A stretch of 52,951 bases of DNA from CAZEGV01 sp964511645 (GCA_964511645.1 CAZEGV010000010.1:1-52951), one strand, 5' to 3'. Counted from the first letter of the stretch, positions 43,177 to 52,519 are shown. Numbers and translations are program-made. The notes: generated from the letters alone by a model not told the origin.

Positions 43177-43842
43177 TTATTTAAACTCTCTCTGGTGACT
43201 CATCTGAAATCCTACTTTTTTTCCCGCTTTGATGCTTCGGCTATTGTATTTTTGTTGTAGTGTCATTACAAAGTTTTCTTCATAAGATGTACTTACCAAA
43301 TCTGTATCAATCGCCATAAGAATCGCTTCTTCTAGTAATTCTGTAAGTACTTCTTTAGTAATATCGTTATGGCTTAAGTCTAGATAAGAAAAGTTTAAGT
43401 TCTTCATCCCTTCTACATAGAATTTCTCATCTACGTTTACAAAAATCCGTTCTATTAGATAACCGACATCTCCATGGCGCTTATATTTGACAGTGTCCGC
43501 CATATAATTATACACCATAATTTGGCCAAAGAATGCTTTATTATTATCCTTTTTAACGTATTTCTGCTTATATACTGAGTGGTCAGATGGGAAAGCGACT
43601 ACATTAGATTGTAAAATAAAGGATAATAAATCGCTACCAATATGTAATTGAAATTCAAATTCATCAACTTCTTTTACTTCAATAGTTACTCTGCTATCAG
43701 AAAAATTTTTTTTCTTATTAATCTCATCTGCAATCTCATTGATAATAGTCCTCACCTCGGCAAACACCTTTTGAGTCACATCATAAGCATCTTGTTTTAC
43801 ACAAGCTTTGTTTTTAAGTTTTTCTATTATTTTATCTACCAT
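43177..43842 (-). CDS. Conserved Bacteroidota protein of unknown function
   Basis: The 221-residue soluble protein has alternating helix and strand; YLIERIFVNVDEKFYVEG and YLDLSHNDITKEVLTELLEE are notable. No signal peptide, metal motif or catalytic pattern is seen, and I know it only as a recurrent hypothetical of this phylum. Its start overlaps the rhomboid stop by 11 bases, so it is the last gene of the bioA operon. Any function would be a guess. Confidence 0.65.
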   Translation of the reverse strand: MVDKIIEKLKNKACVKQDAYDVTQKVFAEVRTIINEIADEINKKKNFSDSRVTIEVKEVDEFEFQLHIGSDLLSFILQSNVVAFPSDHSVYKQKYVKKDNNKAFFGQIMVYNYMADTVKYKRHGDVGYLIERIFVNVDEKFYVEGMKNLNFSYLDLSHNDITKEVLTELLEEAILMAIDTDLVSTSYEENFVMTLQQKYNSRSIKAGKKVGFQMSHQREFK

Positions 43843-44488
43843 CGTTATTTTCTTCGCTATTATTTTTGTCCTGTAGGATTACTGCTTTTCGTTTTTTAAT
43901 TAAGTCTAGCTGGTTGCCTTTCTCCATCTCTGATTGATCTGTAATGGGAGGCGTTAGGTAAAATCCAAATACCGCACCGCAAATACCGCCCAATATATGA
44001 GCAAATTCTGATATATGATTGTCAGCAAATGAATTATATACTTCTTTTCCTAAAAAAATTGCAGCTACAAGGATAAAAGTAAGTGGTATCTTACGCCCTT
44101 GATAGCGGGTAAAAGAACTCAATATAATGAACATAAACACGACTCCACTTGCTCCAAGTAAGCCACCATCAAAGGCAATTAGAAAGAGAGCTCCCGTTAT
44201 CAATGACGTAAAAAAGATAAGAAGTATCACTTTAAACGAACCGTACTTCTCTTCAATTAATGGTCCTAACAATAATATAAACGAAAAATTAGCAATATAA
44301 TGCTCCCAATTGGCATGCCCAAAAATATGGCTAGTCAATTGAAAGTAACTAAGGAAGCTAGAAAACTCAAAACTAGAAACGACAAACAATTGCTTGACAC
44401 CTGGATTAATAAACTCTTGTACCAATAACTCTAATAAAGACAAGATAGCAAAGGTTAATACAACAGGGGAATTATATGATATTCTCAT
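43832..44488 (-). CDS. Rhomboid-family intramembrane serine protease
   Basis: Rhomboids cut transmembrane helices of other proteins. The 218-residue protein has six predicted helices, an HxxxN pair in WEHYIANF (His63, Asn67), the nucleophile motif LGASGVVF (Ser114) and the catalytic base in FAHILGGICGA (His164). The triad-like set is complete, so the protein should be active. A charged cytoplasmic tail of about 35 residues (RKAVILQDKNN) follows the last helix. It overlaps both neighbours by a few bases. Confidence 0.88.
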   Translation of the reverse strand: MRISYNSPVVLTFAILSLLELLVQEFINPGVKQLFVVSSFEFSSFLSYFQLTSHIFGHANWEHYIANFSFILLLGPLIEEKYGSFKVILLIFFTSLITGALFLIAFDGGLLGASGVVFMFIILSSFTRYQGRKIPLTFILVAAIFLGKEVYNSFADNHISEFAHILGGICGAVFGFYLTPPITDQSEMEKGNQLDLIKKRKAVILQDKNNSEENNDGR

Positions 44489-45426
44489 AGGTCTAATATG
44501 TTTTGTTGTCCTTTTTCATACTCCTCTATCAAGGTATTAAAAATTTGTTTAACATCCTTTATCTCGTCAATCATTCCGCTCACTTGTCCAATCTCTAATT
44601 CCCCCTCTGTCATATCTCCTTCAAACATCCCTTTCTTTGCCCTTCCTTTACCTAATAATATTTTTAACACTTCTTTATCTTGACCACTAGCTTGTATCTG
44701 TTCGTAAAACTCATTTTTAATTAACCGAACAGGTGCTAATTGCTTCAACGATAACTGAGTTCCTCCTTCTTGGGTATCAATGATTTTTTGTTTAAAATCA
44801 ATATGCGCAGAAGATTCTTTACTTGCCGCAAACAATGAACCTATTTGCACTGCATCAGCTCCTAAAGCTACCATAGATACAATTGCTTCTCCGCTAGCAA
44901 TACCTCCCGCAGCAATAAGTGGAATATTAATTACTTTCCGTACCATTGGCACAAGGCATAAAGTGGTAGTCTCTTCTCTGCCATTGTGACCTCCTGCCTC
45001 AAATCCTTCCGCAACTATGGCATCAACTCCTGCACCACTTGCTTTAAGAGCAAAATAGCTACTCGACACTACGTGTACAACTGTAACATTATTGTCTTTT
45101 AAGATTTTTGTCCAAGTTTTAGGATTTCCTGCTGAAGTAAAAACAATTTTAATCTTTTCTTCCAAAATAATTTGAATATGTTGATCAATATCAGGATAAA
45201 GTAAAGGTAGGTTTACACCAAAAGGTTTATTTGTGGCAGACTTACATTTCTGAATATGCCCTCTCAAAACGTCAGGATACATAGAGCCTGCACCAATTAA
45301 ACCCAACCCTCCAGCATTACTCACTGCTGATGCTAATTCCCAACCACTGCACCAAACCATTCCGCCTTGGATAATTGGATATCGAACCCCAAACAATTCA
45401 CAAATTGAATTTCCTTTCATCTTCAA
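44485..45426 (-). CDS. Nitronate monooxygenase / FabK-like FMN enzyme
   Basis: The 313-residue TIM-barrel protein has the FMN-binding start YPIIQGGMVWCS, then AGGLGLIGAGSMYP, the catalytic-histidine segment EGFEAGGHNGRE, and phosphate-binding LIAAGGIASGEAIVSMVALGA followed by DAVQIGSLF. These are shared by nitronate monooxygenases and the enoyl-ACP reductase FabK. Neither the oxidation of nitronates nor fatty-acid reduction can be told from sequence alone. A fatty-acid role is attractive next to bioA, whose pathway uses acyl-ACP, but that is inference. It overlaps bioA by four bases. Confidence 0.82.
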   Translation of the reverse strand: MKMKGNSICELFGVRYPIIQGGMVWCSGWELASAVSNAGGLGLIGAGSMYPDVLRGHIQKCKSATNKPFGVNLPLLYPDIDQHIQIILEEKIKIVFTSAGNPKTWTKILKDNNVTVVHVVSSSYFALKASGAGVDAIVAEGFEAGGHNGREETTTLCLVPMVRKVINIPLIAAGGIASGEAIVSMVALGADAVQIGSLFAASKESSAHIDFKQKIIDTQEGGTQLSLKQLAPVRLIKNEFYEQIQASGQDKEVLKILLGKGRAKKGMFEGDMTEGELEIGQVSGMIDEIKDVKQIFNTLIEEYEKGQQNILDL

Positions 45427-46688
45427 TTTATATGTTTTAACTCATCAAGTACTTTCTTCATTACCGAATAGCATTTTTTTAGTTGTTCATCAGTAATTAC
45501 ATAAGGCGGAATCAAATACATCACATTCCCCAAAGGACGTAGCAATACTCCTTCTTTCAATCCTATTTTATATATAAATTCTTTAATATTATTAAAATAA
45601 GAACTTTCTCCTTCTGTTTTAATTTCTACCGATAAAACAGTTCCTAAAGTATTAACAGATTTTACTTGAGGGTGGGTTTTTATCCTGTCCATAAATCCAT
45701 TATGAAATTCGCTTATTCTAACAATATCAGCTTGACATTGTGAAGAACGCAAAATTTCTAAACTCTTAACGGCTACCGCACAAGACAAAGCATTAGCAGT
45801 GTAAGAATGTCCATGATAAAATATCTTTGTGGCTTCAGCATTGTCATAGGCAGACTCTATTTTAGTATTACACAAAGTAACACCTAAAGGCATAAACCCT
45901 CCCGTAATCCCTTTTGACAAGGCTATAATGTCTGGTTTATTTTTCATGTAATCTGAACAGAAATTCTTTCCCGTCCTCCCAAACCCTGTTAGCACCTCAT
46001 CTGCTATACAAATCACATCATAGGCTTTGGCTATACCCAACAACTCATCCAAAATTTCTTTCGGATAAATTCGCATTCCTGCTGCACCTTGTAACAGAGG
46101 TTCATATACAAAAATAGCTACATCTTTATCTTTCACCAAGTCCTTAAACTGCTCTATTACTTGATCGTTATCTGGTAAAGGAATCTGTAATACATCAAAC
46201 ATTAAATCATTAAACGGTTCAAAAAAACTACTTTTCCCTGCGATAGACATACTTCCAAAAGTATCACCATGATAACCACCTTCTACACTAATGATCTTGG
46301 TTTTAGGAGTTCCTAAGTTATGCCAATATTGCAAAGCCATTTTAAGCCCCACCTCTACTGCAGTACTTCCATTGTCAGAGAAAAAAACACGTTTAAAATC
46401 AGGTAAAACTTCTAACAACCCCTTTGTAATATCAATTGCTGGCTGATGTGTAAACCCTGCAAAAATAGTATGCTCAAGTTGCTGAGCTTGCTCGTACAAA
46501 ACATCTGCTAGTTCTTGTCTAGCATGTCCATGTATATTGACCCACCAAGACGAAACAGCATCTATAATCTCATCTCCCGACTCGGTATACAAGCTTGCAC
46601 CTAAGCCTTTTTTTATTTTTATATTATCCTTTTGCTTTAGCGAAGAAAAAGGATGCCAGATGTTTTCATTATCAATTGTAGCTGTCAT
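45423..46688 (-). CDS. bioA: Adenosylmethionine-8-amino-7-oxononanoate aminotransferase
   Basis: BioA makes 7,8-diaminopelargonate, the third committed step to biotin, using S-adenosylmethionine as amino donor and PLP. The 421-residue protein begins MTATIDNENIWHPF, the usual BioA opening, has VSSWWVNIHGHARQEL, GGYHGDTFGSMS and the PLP lysine in ALSKGITGGFMPLG. The ATG at 46688 is preferred: upstream frames run through the terminator of the neighbouring gene. A very good promoter lies with its -7 box ending three bases before this ATG. Other bio genes are not in the window. Confidence 0.93.
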   Translation of the reverse strand: MTATIDNENIWHPFSSLKQKDNIKIKKGLGASLYTESGDEIIDAVSSWWVNIHGHARQELADVLYEQAQQLEHTIFAGFTHQPAIDITKGLLEVLPDFKRVFFSDNGSTAVEVGLKMALQYWHNLGTPKTKIISVEGGYHGDTFGSMSIAGKSSFFEPFNDLMFDVLQIPLPDNDQVIEQFKDLVKDKDVAIFVYEPLLQGAAGMRIYPKEILDELLGIAKAYDVICIADEVLTGFGRTGKNFCSDYMKNKPDIIALSKGITGGFMPLGVTLCNTKIESAYDNAEATKIFYHGHSYTANALSCAVAVKSLEILRSSQCQADIVRISEFHNGFMDRIKTHPQVKSVNTLGTVLSVEIKTEGESSYFNNIKEFIYKIGLKEGVLLRPLGNVMYLIPPYVITDEQLKKCYSVMKKVLDELKHIN

Positions 46689-46691
46689 ATC

Positions 46692-46723
46692 CAAAAATAG
46701 TGTGATATCTGTTAGCATACAAA
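46692..46723 (-). promoter_or_regulatory. Complete promoter abutting bioA (predicts a leaderless mRNA)
   Basis: Minus strand: TTTG (46723-46720), a 20-base spacer, TATTTTTG (46699-46692), then GAT and the ATG at 46688. With the usual start about three bases after the -7 box, transcription begins within a base or so of the start codon. Confidence 0.65.
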
Positions 46724-46734
46724 CGAGAGTCAAT

Positions 46735-46773
46735 AAAAAAGTCCCAACAGACACGATGCCTATTGGGACTTTT
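46735..46773 (-). terminator. Intrinsic terminator after the desaturase gene
   Basis: AAAAGTCCCAA and TTGGGACTTTT pair over 11 bases with a 15-base loop; a T run follows on the minus strand. It separates the desaturase from the bioA promoter. Confidence 0.85.
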
Positions 46774-46814
46774 AATTTTTACTTCTTTAATAAAGTAAAA
46801 AAAATCTTCAACCC

Positions 46815-47738
46815 TTACATTATAGATCCTTTTGTTCTCGCTTCCGCTAAACTCTTAGAATCTCTAACATTAGTAGGGACTCCTTTCAGATCCCACACAA
46901 TACCTAACCAAGACAATATCTTTAAGATATAAAATGTAATGTCTATTTCCCACCAAAAAAACCCTTGACGAGCAGCTACTTGGTAATAATGATGATTATT
47001 GTGCCATCCCTCTCCTAATGTCACTAAAGCAAGAATAAAGCTATTTTTAGATTCATCACCTGTTTCATACCGTTTATTACCTACTTTATGCATAATTGAG
47101 TTAATAGAGAATGTACCGTGATACAAAACCACTGTACTCAAAAAGAACCCAATCAACAAAGAAGAAGTAGCTCCTCTTGTAAAAAACTCATAACCTAAAA
47201 AAGAAGAAGCATCGCCAATATGATTCACAAATCCTCCTAGGATATAAATAACAATTGCTAGAATAATTGGTGGTACTGCATGATATTTATTCAACCATCT
47301 TAATTCTGGGTATTTGGCAAAATCTTGAATCAACCCTGTTTCGGTTTCTTTGTAATCAGGTCCTAAAATCCAACCTAAATGCGAATACCAAAAACCATAC
47401 AGTTTCATAGAGTGTGGATCCTTTACTGTATCGCTAGTAGCGTGATGTATACGATGATGTGCTGCCCACCACAAAGCTCCTTTTTGTAAAGATGTTTGTG
47501 CAAAAAAAGCAATGATAAATTGAAAAACACGAGAGGTAGAATAAGCATTATGGGCAAAATAACGGTGATAACCACCAGTAATCCAAAACATTCTAAAGAA
47601 ATAGAAAAGTACACATACCGTCCAATCATAAGCTGTAACACCTGTAAACAATGCCAATAATGGTATTAAATGTATGATGATAAATACAATTGCCGACTTA
47701 GTAACTGGCTTATTTCTGAATTCTAATTGTTCTTCCAT
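46815..47738 (-). CDS. Acyl-CoA (delta-9 type) fatty-acid desaturase
   Basis: This di-iron membrane enzyme puts a cis double bond into saturated acyl chains. The 307-residue protein has four membrane helices and the three histidine boxes HRYFAH (58-63), HHRIHH (94-99) and HNNHH, the signature of the stearoyl-CoA desaturase family. GEGWHNNHHYYQ fits the third box. Electron donor genes are not adjacent. It has its own -7 promoter box and a terminator, so it is transcribed alone, as expected for a membrane-fluidity gene. Confidence 0.93.
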   Translation of the reverse strand: MEEQLEFRNKPVTKSAIVFIIIHLIPLLALFTGVTAYDWTVCVLFYFFRMFWITGGYHRYFAHNAYSTSRVFQFIIAFFAQTSLQKGALWWAAHHRIHHATSDTVKDPHSMKLYGFWYSHLGWILGPDYKETETGLIQDFAKYPELRWLNKYHAVPPIILAIVIYILGGFVNHIGDASSFLGYEFFTRGATSSLLIGFFLSTVVLYHGTFSINSIMHKVGNKRYETGDESKNSFILALVTLGEGWHNNHHYYQVAARQGFFWWEIDITFYILKILSWLGIVWDLKGVPTNVRDSKSLAEARTKGSIM

Positions 47739-47776
47739 GTTAAGTGTAAGCTATTAAGCTCAAATTAATGTGAATA

Positions 47777-47784
47777 CAAAGGTA
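47777..47784 (-). promoter_or_regulatory. -7 element for the desaturase
   Basis: TACCTTTG on the minus strand fits TAnnTTTG; predicted leader about 36 bases. No -33 TTTG at 19-21 bases. Confidence 0.5.
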
Positions 47785-47843
47785 CAAAAATATCTTAGGG
47801 GCACGTTTATAAATGACTGTAAAATATTATTTGTTAAGATAAA

Positions 47844-48821
47844 TCAGTCGGAGAGACCGCATTTGTCACGAATGAGATAATCTTGGCTACGACTATTCAA
47901 TTGGATCATCTCTCCTAAGAAGCCTGCAATAAATAACTGCATACCTATCACCAAACCTGTAAGAGCAATAAAGAAAGAGGGATTATTGGTTAACTCTCTT
48001 ACCTCTCCATAACCAAACCATTTACTGTATATTGTTTCTCCAATGAGGTACAAGACTATAAAGAAGCTCAACATTAAACTAATTGTACCAATACTACCAA
48101 AAAAGTGCATTGGTCGCTTTTTGAATTTCGATACAAAAGTAATCGACATCAAGTCCAAAAAACCATGAATAAATCGCTCTAAGCCAAATTTAGAAACTCC
48201 ATATTGGCGAGCACGGTGTTCTACTTCTTTTTCTCCGATTTTAGTAAATCCTGCCCATTTGGCAATCACAGGAATAAAACGGTGCATATCACCATAAATT
48301 TCAATACTTTTGGTAACTCTATGACTATATGCTTTTAAGCCACAATTAAAATCATTGAGTTTAATACCAGACATCATACGGGTAACGCCATTAAATAATT
48401 TTGTAGGAATCGTTTTAGAAAGTGGGTCGTAGCGTTTCTTTTTCCATCCAGACACAAGGTCATAACCCTCTTCTTTAATCATTGTGTACAAATCAGGAAT
48501 TTCATCTGGGCTGTCTTGCAAGTCAGCATCCATCGTCATGATTACATCTCCTTTAGTTTCTTGAAAACCTGTATGTAAAGCCGCCGACTTTCCATAATTC
48601 CGATTGAACTGAATTCCTTTAATCTCTTTGTATTTATTATGTAGCTGAGTAACAACGTCCCAAGAGCCATCCTTGCTTCCATCATCAATCAAAAGTACTT
48701 CATACGAGAAATTATGCTCAATCATTACACGGTGAATCCAGTCGCACAATTCAGGCAATGATTCTTCCTCATTATACAAAGGGATAACTACTGATATATC
48801 TAATGTAGGTTTTTTGTCCAT
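47844..48821 (-). CDS. GT2 glycosyltransferase, DPM1/GtrB-like, with two C-terminal helices
   Basis: The 325-residue protein has the GT-A fold: VVIPLYNEEESLPEL, LLIDDGSKDGSWDV, TMDADLQDSPDEIP (metal-binding DxD-type), and NDFNCGLKAYSHRV. Two hydrophobic helices follow at about 230-255 and 270-300. This layout fits polyprenyl-phosphate glycosyltransferases, which charge a lipid carrier with sugar on the inner membrane. Sugar and acceptor are unknown. It is the last gene of the operon with DUF4199; start and stop overlap by one base (TAATG). Confidence 0.88.
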   Translation of the reverse strand: MDKKPTLDISVVIPLYNEEESLPELCDWIHRVMIEHNFSYEVLLIDDGSKDGSWDVVTQLHNKYKEIKGIQFNRNYGKSAALHTGFQETKGDVIMTMDADLQDSPDEIPDLYTMIKEEGYDLVSGWKKKRYDPLSKTIPTKLFNGVTRMMSGIKLNDFNCGLKAYSHRVTKSIEIYGDMHRFIPVIAKWAGFTKIGEKEVEHRARQYGVSKFGLERFIHGFLDLMSITFVSKFKKRPMHFFGSIGTISLMLSFFIVLYLIGETIYSKWFGYGEVRELTNNPSFFIALTGLVIGMQLFIAGFLGEMIQLNSRSQDYLIRDKCGLSD

Positions 48822-49348
48822 TATTTCCTGAATAGAATTGCCATAAATAAAGTGTAAATCGTACCTGCAATTGTATGAAAAATAAGTTTCCCAACCAACA
48901 AACTTCCTATACTTAAGGATTTTATCATTGCTTTCATTTCAGGATATTTATTTGCAAATTCTTCTTTATACTCCTCCGAAGAACTCATTGCTACTTCTAT
49001 CTCTTTTAGTTCTTTTAATTTCAGAAGAATACTCTCTGCAAAATAATTTGGGTCTATAAACTCAGTAAAAACCAATACAAATATCATATAAAATGCTAGG
49101 GAGGTAAAAACCGTTACAGCACCCAAAACAATTGATTGCCAAATGCGTAACTCATCTCTTCTTTTACGGATATAATACAAACAGGCAACGATAAATGGAA
49201 ATGTAATAAAGAAATCGACTGTAAAAATTCCGTCAAAAATCCCAGATCCTGTGTAACGAAATAATAAAAACAAAACAATTGTAACAATCCCAGAAGCGAC
49301 TCCAGCAAAGAACCCCGTCTGAACAAAAACATTCTTAAAGTACTTCAT
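48821..49348 (-). CDS. DUF4199 membrane protein
   Basis: The roughly 175-residue protein (start taken as the third in-frame ATG, 49348; 49360 is possible) has three or four membrane helices and a soluble helix around residues 105-135. KNVFVQTGFFAGVASGIVTI and IYYIRKRRDE-like segments resemble DUF4199, a Bacteroidota membrane family of unknown role that often neighbours this type of GT2 enzyme. It overlaps the dihydroorotase-like gene by about 14 bases. Confidence 0.75.
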   Translation of the reverse strand: MKYFKNVFVQTGFFAGVASGIVTIVLFLLFRYTGSGIFDGIFTVDFFITFPFIVACLYYIRKRRDELRIWQSIVLGAVTVFTSLAFYMIFVLVFTEFIDPNYFAESILLKLKELKEIEVAMSSSEEYKEEFANKYPEMKAMIKSLSIGSLLVGKLIFHTIAGTIYTLFMAILFRK

Positions 49349-50579
49349 AAACATTGTCATTCAAAATTGTGTAAAGTACTTTTCCTTTTAATCCCTTACC
49401 CAATAACGGTGAATTAGACGACCTAGACAATGATTTGGTATATTTCCATTTTTTGTCAAAATCCAATACTACAAGATTGGCAGTTGCCCCTTCTTCAATA
49501 ATAGGCATTTCTAAACCTAACATTTGGTAAGCTTTGAGTTTAGACAGAATTTCTTCCGTTTTATTCCCAAATACATCAATCAATAAAGAAAAAACTGTTT
49601 CCAAAGAAATAGCTCCCTCATCTGCATAATTGAATTCAAGCTTTTTGGCTTCTTCTTCTTGAGCTTGGTGCATAGAAACAATATAATCTATTGTGCCATC
49701 TAAAACTCCTGCGATAAGTACTTGTTTATCTTCTTCTTCTCGTAATGGTGGGTTCAATTTAAAGTTTGTATCAAAATCAGCAATGGCTTCGTCGGTATAA
49801 GCTAAGTGAAAAACACTAACGTCACAAGTCACTTCTAAACCTTCTTTTTTAGCATCAGCTATAATCCTAACCGACTCTTTTGTAGATATTGTATGGAAAT
49901 GTAATTTACCTCCTGTGTAGCGAAGTAATTCAATATCTCGCTGTATTGTAATGGTTTCTGAAATAGAAGGAATACCTTTTAAACCTGTTATAGTACTTTG
50001 ATAAGCTTCGTGCATTTGCCCATCTTTTGACAAATACTTATCAAAAGGTTTCTGAATTACCAAGCCATCTATTTTTTGTAGATATTGTAAGGATTTCATC
50101 ATAATCCCAGGATGCCAAACACTATATTTGCCATCGCTAAAAACATTTACACCCTCTTCAGACATATCCAACATCTCCGCCAAGTGCGTTCCTTTATTGT
50201 CTTCCGTAAGTGCTGGGATAGGAATAATATTAACTGCGTTACTCGCTTTTTTTAATGCTGCTACTTGCTGTCTGTGTTGGATAATAGGTTTTGTGTTTGA
50301 GAACACCCCCAAATGAGTATAACCTCCAGCTTGTGCTGATTGACATAGGTTAGCCAATGTTTCCTTATGTTCATATCCCGGTTCGTTAAGAGTTGTACCG
50401 ACATCCAAGAATCCTGTACTCAATACTGTACCTTTGGCATCAATCACCTGAGTATCTTTACTACTAATTTCAGATCCTATTTGCTTAATAAGTCCGTCTT
50501 CAATCAATACATCTACTTTTTGATTGTGATGTTTAGACTTCGTGTCTTTTACTAAAGTGTCTTTAATGAGAATCATCAT
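49335..50579 (-). CDS. Dihydroorotase-like protein lacking the metal-binding HxH (probably inactive)
   Basis: Active dihydroorotase cyclises carbamoyl-aspartate with a zinc site that begins DxHxHxREPG. The 414-residue protein is clearly of this amidohydrolase family (VIDAKGTVLSTGFLDV, EPGYEHKET, HFHTISTKESV), but the site reads DVGTTLNEPG: Gly61 and Thr63 replace both His, and Asn65 the Arg. The later DHAPH is SMHQAQ, so the catalytic Asp is gone too. Pseudo-DHOases elsewhere assist aspartate transcarbamoylase; here the neighbours are envelope genes instead. It overlaps the BatA-like gene by four bases. Confidence 0.85.
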   Translation of the reverse strand: MMILIKDTLVKDTKSKHHNQKVDVLIEDGLIKQIGSEISSKDTQVIDAKGTVLSTGFLDVGTTLNEPGYEHKETLANLCQSAQAGGYTHLGVFSNTKPIIQHRQQVAALKKASNAVNIIPIPALTEDNKGTHLAEMLDMSEEGVNVFSDGKYSVWHPGIMMKSLQYLQKIDGLVIQKPFDKYLSKDGQMHEAYQSTITGLKGIPSISETITIQRDIELLRYTGGKLHFHTISTKESVRIIADAKKEGLEVTCDVSVFHLAYTDEAIADFDTNFKLNPPLREEEDKQVLIAGVLDGTIDYIVSMHQAQEEEAKKLEFNYADEGAISLETVFSLLIDVFGNKTEEILSKLKAYQMLGLEMPIIEEGATANLVVLDFDKKWKYTKSLSRSSNSPLLGKGLKGKVLYTILNDNVYEVL

Positions 50580-52519
50580 GGCAGGGTTCTTATCAACAAG
50601 ATTTCAATCAAAATAAACATTAATGCTAATATGATACAATATTTCCATAAAGGAAACTTTTTTTGATGTTGACTTGCGATAAAATTCTCAACAAGCTCTT
50701 GGTCTTGCAAAGATAAGTATGTCCAGTTTTTATTTTTCTTAACGAAGTTTTGTAATTCTTTTTCCGTATAATAGTTTACCGTAGACTCTTTTTTGGGAAT
50801 ATTGATTGCTACTTTTTGCTCAACAGAATCACCTAAGCTCAGTGTATGAAAACCTTTGCTTAATCCCGAAACATCATCTAACCAAATCCCATTTGTTACT
50901 TTGCTGTAAACTATATTTTTATGACGTGTTTTCACTTGAGATACTTTCACTTCAGGGGGTAAGGAAATTTTCATCTGACTAGTAGACCTACTATAATACA
51001 CGTCAGTGCTTTGTTCATGCAGGCTATTAAGCATTTCGTATACAAGTGGTAATACTAGAGCGTGTCCAAATAATTTTTTGTTGTCATTGAATGCAAAACT
51101 AAAAATATAAGCTTGGTTTGCTTTGTGAAGTACTGTTTGATTATTTATAAATAGTTCTCCTGTTCGCTTATCTCGAAAGGTAAAAAGTGCTTTGACTTTA
51201 GGCATTTTAACCCTTTCGTCTAGCTTCTTAAAAACTTCACTAAACAATCCTTTGGCTTCACGTATTGGGTCTAATTCTTGAGTGGCATAAGTACTTTTAC
51301 TAATACTCACACTTTGCCCTAGCCTCATTAATACTTCTTTATATTCTTCCAAAGACGTGCTACTATTAGGAATTAAGATTAAAGGTTTACTTAAATCCTC
51401 CAAGCGTTCGGCTAAGCCTAAATCATATTGGTGATTTTTAGAGAGCTCCCAAATAATGCTATTGCACTTTTCTAATCCTTGATAGTCTATTGTATTGTTA
51501 TTCCATAAAGATGCTTTATACTTAGGTTCAAGATAGAGCATTTTCTTCACCCTCTCTCCTACCCAAGAGTTAGAAATAATCCCAACACTAAACGATTGTT
51601 TAGGTGGAATCATTACATAAAAATCATTGTCAAAATCTCCATATTCATCGCTAATAATGATTTTAGCTTCTTGCCAAGTTCCATTTGATGTATAATCAAA
51701 TTTTAATGTTGTAATTCCTTCTTTTTGAATATCTATACTATGAGTACCTTGTAAGGCTTCATTAATAAAAAGTTGCACACTTATTCCTTTTGCATCACTC
51801 CCTACTGATTTTATTCTGGTCAGTAGTATTTTTTGATCCCCTTGCTGCTCTACGTAGACTGTGTCTACAAATACATTTTGAGAAAGAGGCTTAGCTACTT
51901 TTATTAAACTTATACTTTCTTCTTTGGGTAATGAGTCTAGGTTTATATTACGATGAAAATCACTAAGGATATAAACAGATTCTTCTTCTACTTTTTGGGC
52001 AATTTTTAATTTTTTCAGTAAGTCATTTGGCTGATGAATAGTTTCTCTTGCTATTGATACATCACTGAGTTTATCTTGCACATAGGTAGATGAGGTGAAA
52101 TAATTCAAGCTTTTGTTAGGTGTGGCAAAACGATAAGAATAGTTAGGATTTTGTTGTAAATACTTGGCTATAAAATCATCCCCTCGTTGTTTGGCAGTAA
52201 TATTTTCTTCTACTACGGCTAATCTAGGGTTTGCATCCCATAAGAATGTAATATGGTTGGATTTTGATGGTGTTTTTTCATTGTTCCAAAAAGGGACTGA
52301 AAAAGCTATAACCAACGCCAATACTACTAAAACTCTACTCAGTAGAATAAACCATTTCTTAATATTACGGATATTTTTATTCTTTTTTTCTATCTGTTGG
52401 ATAAAATCCAATCGAGAGAACAGCATTTTTTTGGGTCGCTGAAAATTCAAAAAATGAATAATTATTGGTGCTATAATTAAAACCGAAAAAAACAGAAATA
52501 CGGGCATCATAAAATTCAT
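50576..52519 (-). CDS. BatA-domain membrane protein
   Basis: The 647-residue protein has the BatA N-terminal module: a helix at about 5-25, HFLNFQRPKKMLFSRLDFIQ, and a second helix near 58-78 before NNEKTPSKSN. A long exported region follows with no VWA metal site (no DxSxS), and a last helix lies near 625-645. Bat-type proteins work with MoxR ATPases, and moxR is elsewhere in this window (33957-34913). It leads the operon, with the inactive-looking dihydroorotase overlapping it by four bases. Confidence 0.8.
   Translation of the reverse strand: MNFMMPVFLFFSVLIIAPIIIHFLNFQRPKKMLFSRLDFIQQIEKKNKNIRNIKKWFILLSRVLVVLALVIAFSVPFWNNEKTPSKSNHITFLWDANPRLAVVEENITAKQRGDDFIAKYLQQNPNYSYRFATPNKSLNYFTSSTYVQDKLSDVSIARETIHQPNDLLKKLKIAQKVEEESVYILSDFHRNINLDSLPKEESISLIKVAKPLSQNVFVDTVYVEQQGDQKILLTRIKSVGSDAKGISVQLFINEALQGTHSIDIQKEGITTLKFDYTSNGTWQEAKIIISDEYGDFDNDFYVMIPPKQSFSVGIISNSWVGERVKKMLYLEPKYKASLWNNNTIDYQGLEKCNSIIWELSKNHQYDLGLAERLEDLSKPLILIPNSSTSLEEYKEVLMRLGQSVSISKSTYATQELDPIREAKGLFSEVFKKLDERVKMPKVKALFTFRDKRTGELFINNQTVLHKANQAYIFSFAFNDNKKLFGHALVLPLVYEMLNSLHEQSTDVYYSRSTSQMKISLPPEVKVSQVKTRHKNIVYSKVTNGIWLDDVSGLSKGFHTLSLGDSVEQKVAINIPKKESTVNYYTEKELQNFVKKNKNWTYLSLQDQELVENFIASQHQKKFPLWKYCIILALMFILIEILLIRTLP

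Noticed and set aside
46689..46754. Longer start for bioA
   Set aside because: It runs through the desaturase terminator and the bioA promoter; MTATIDNENIW is the standard start.
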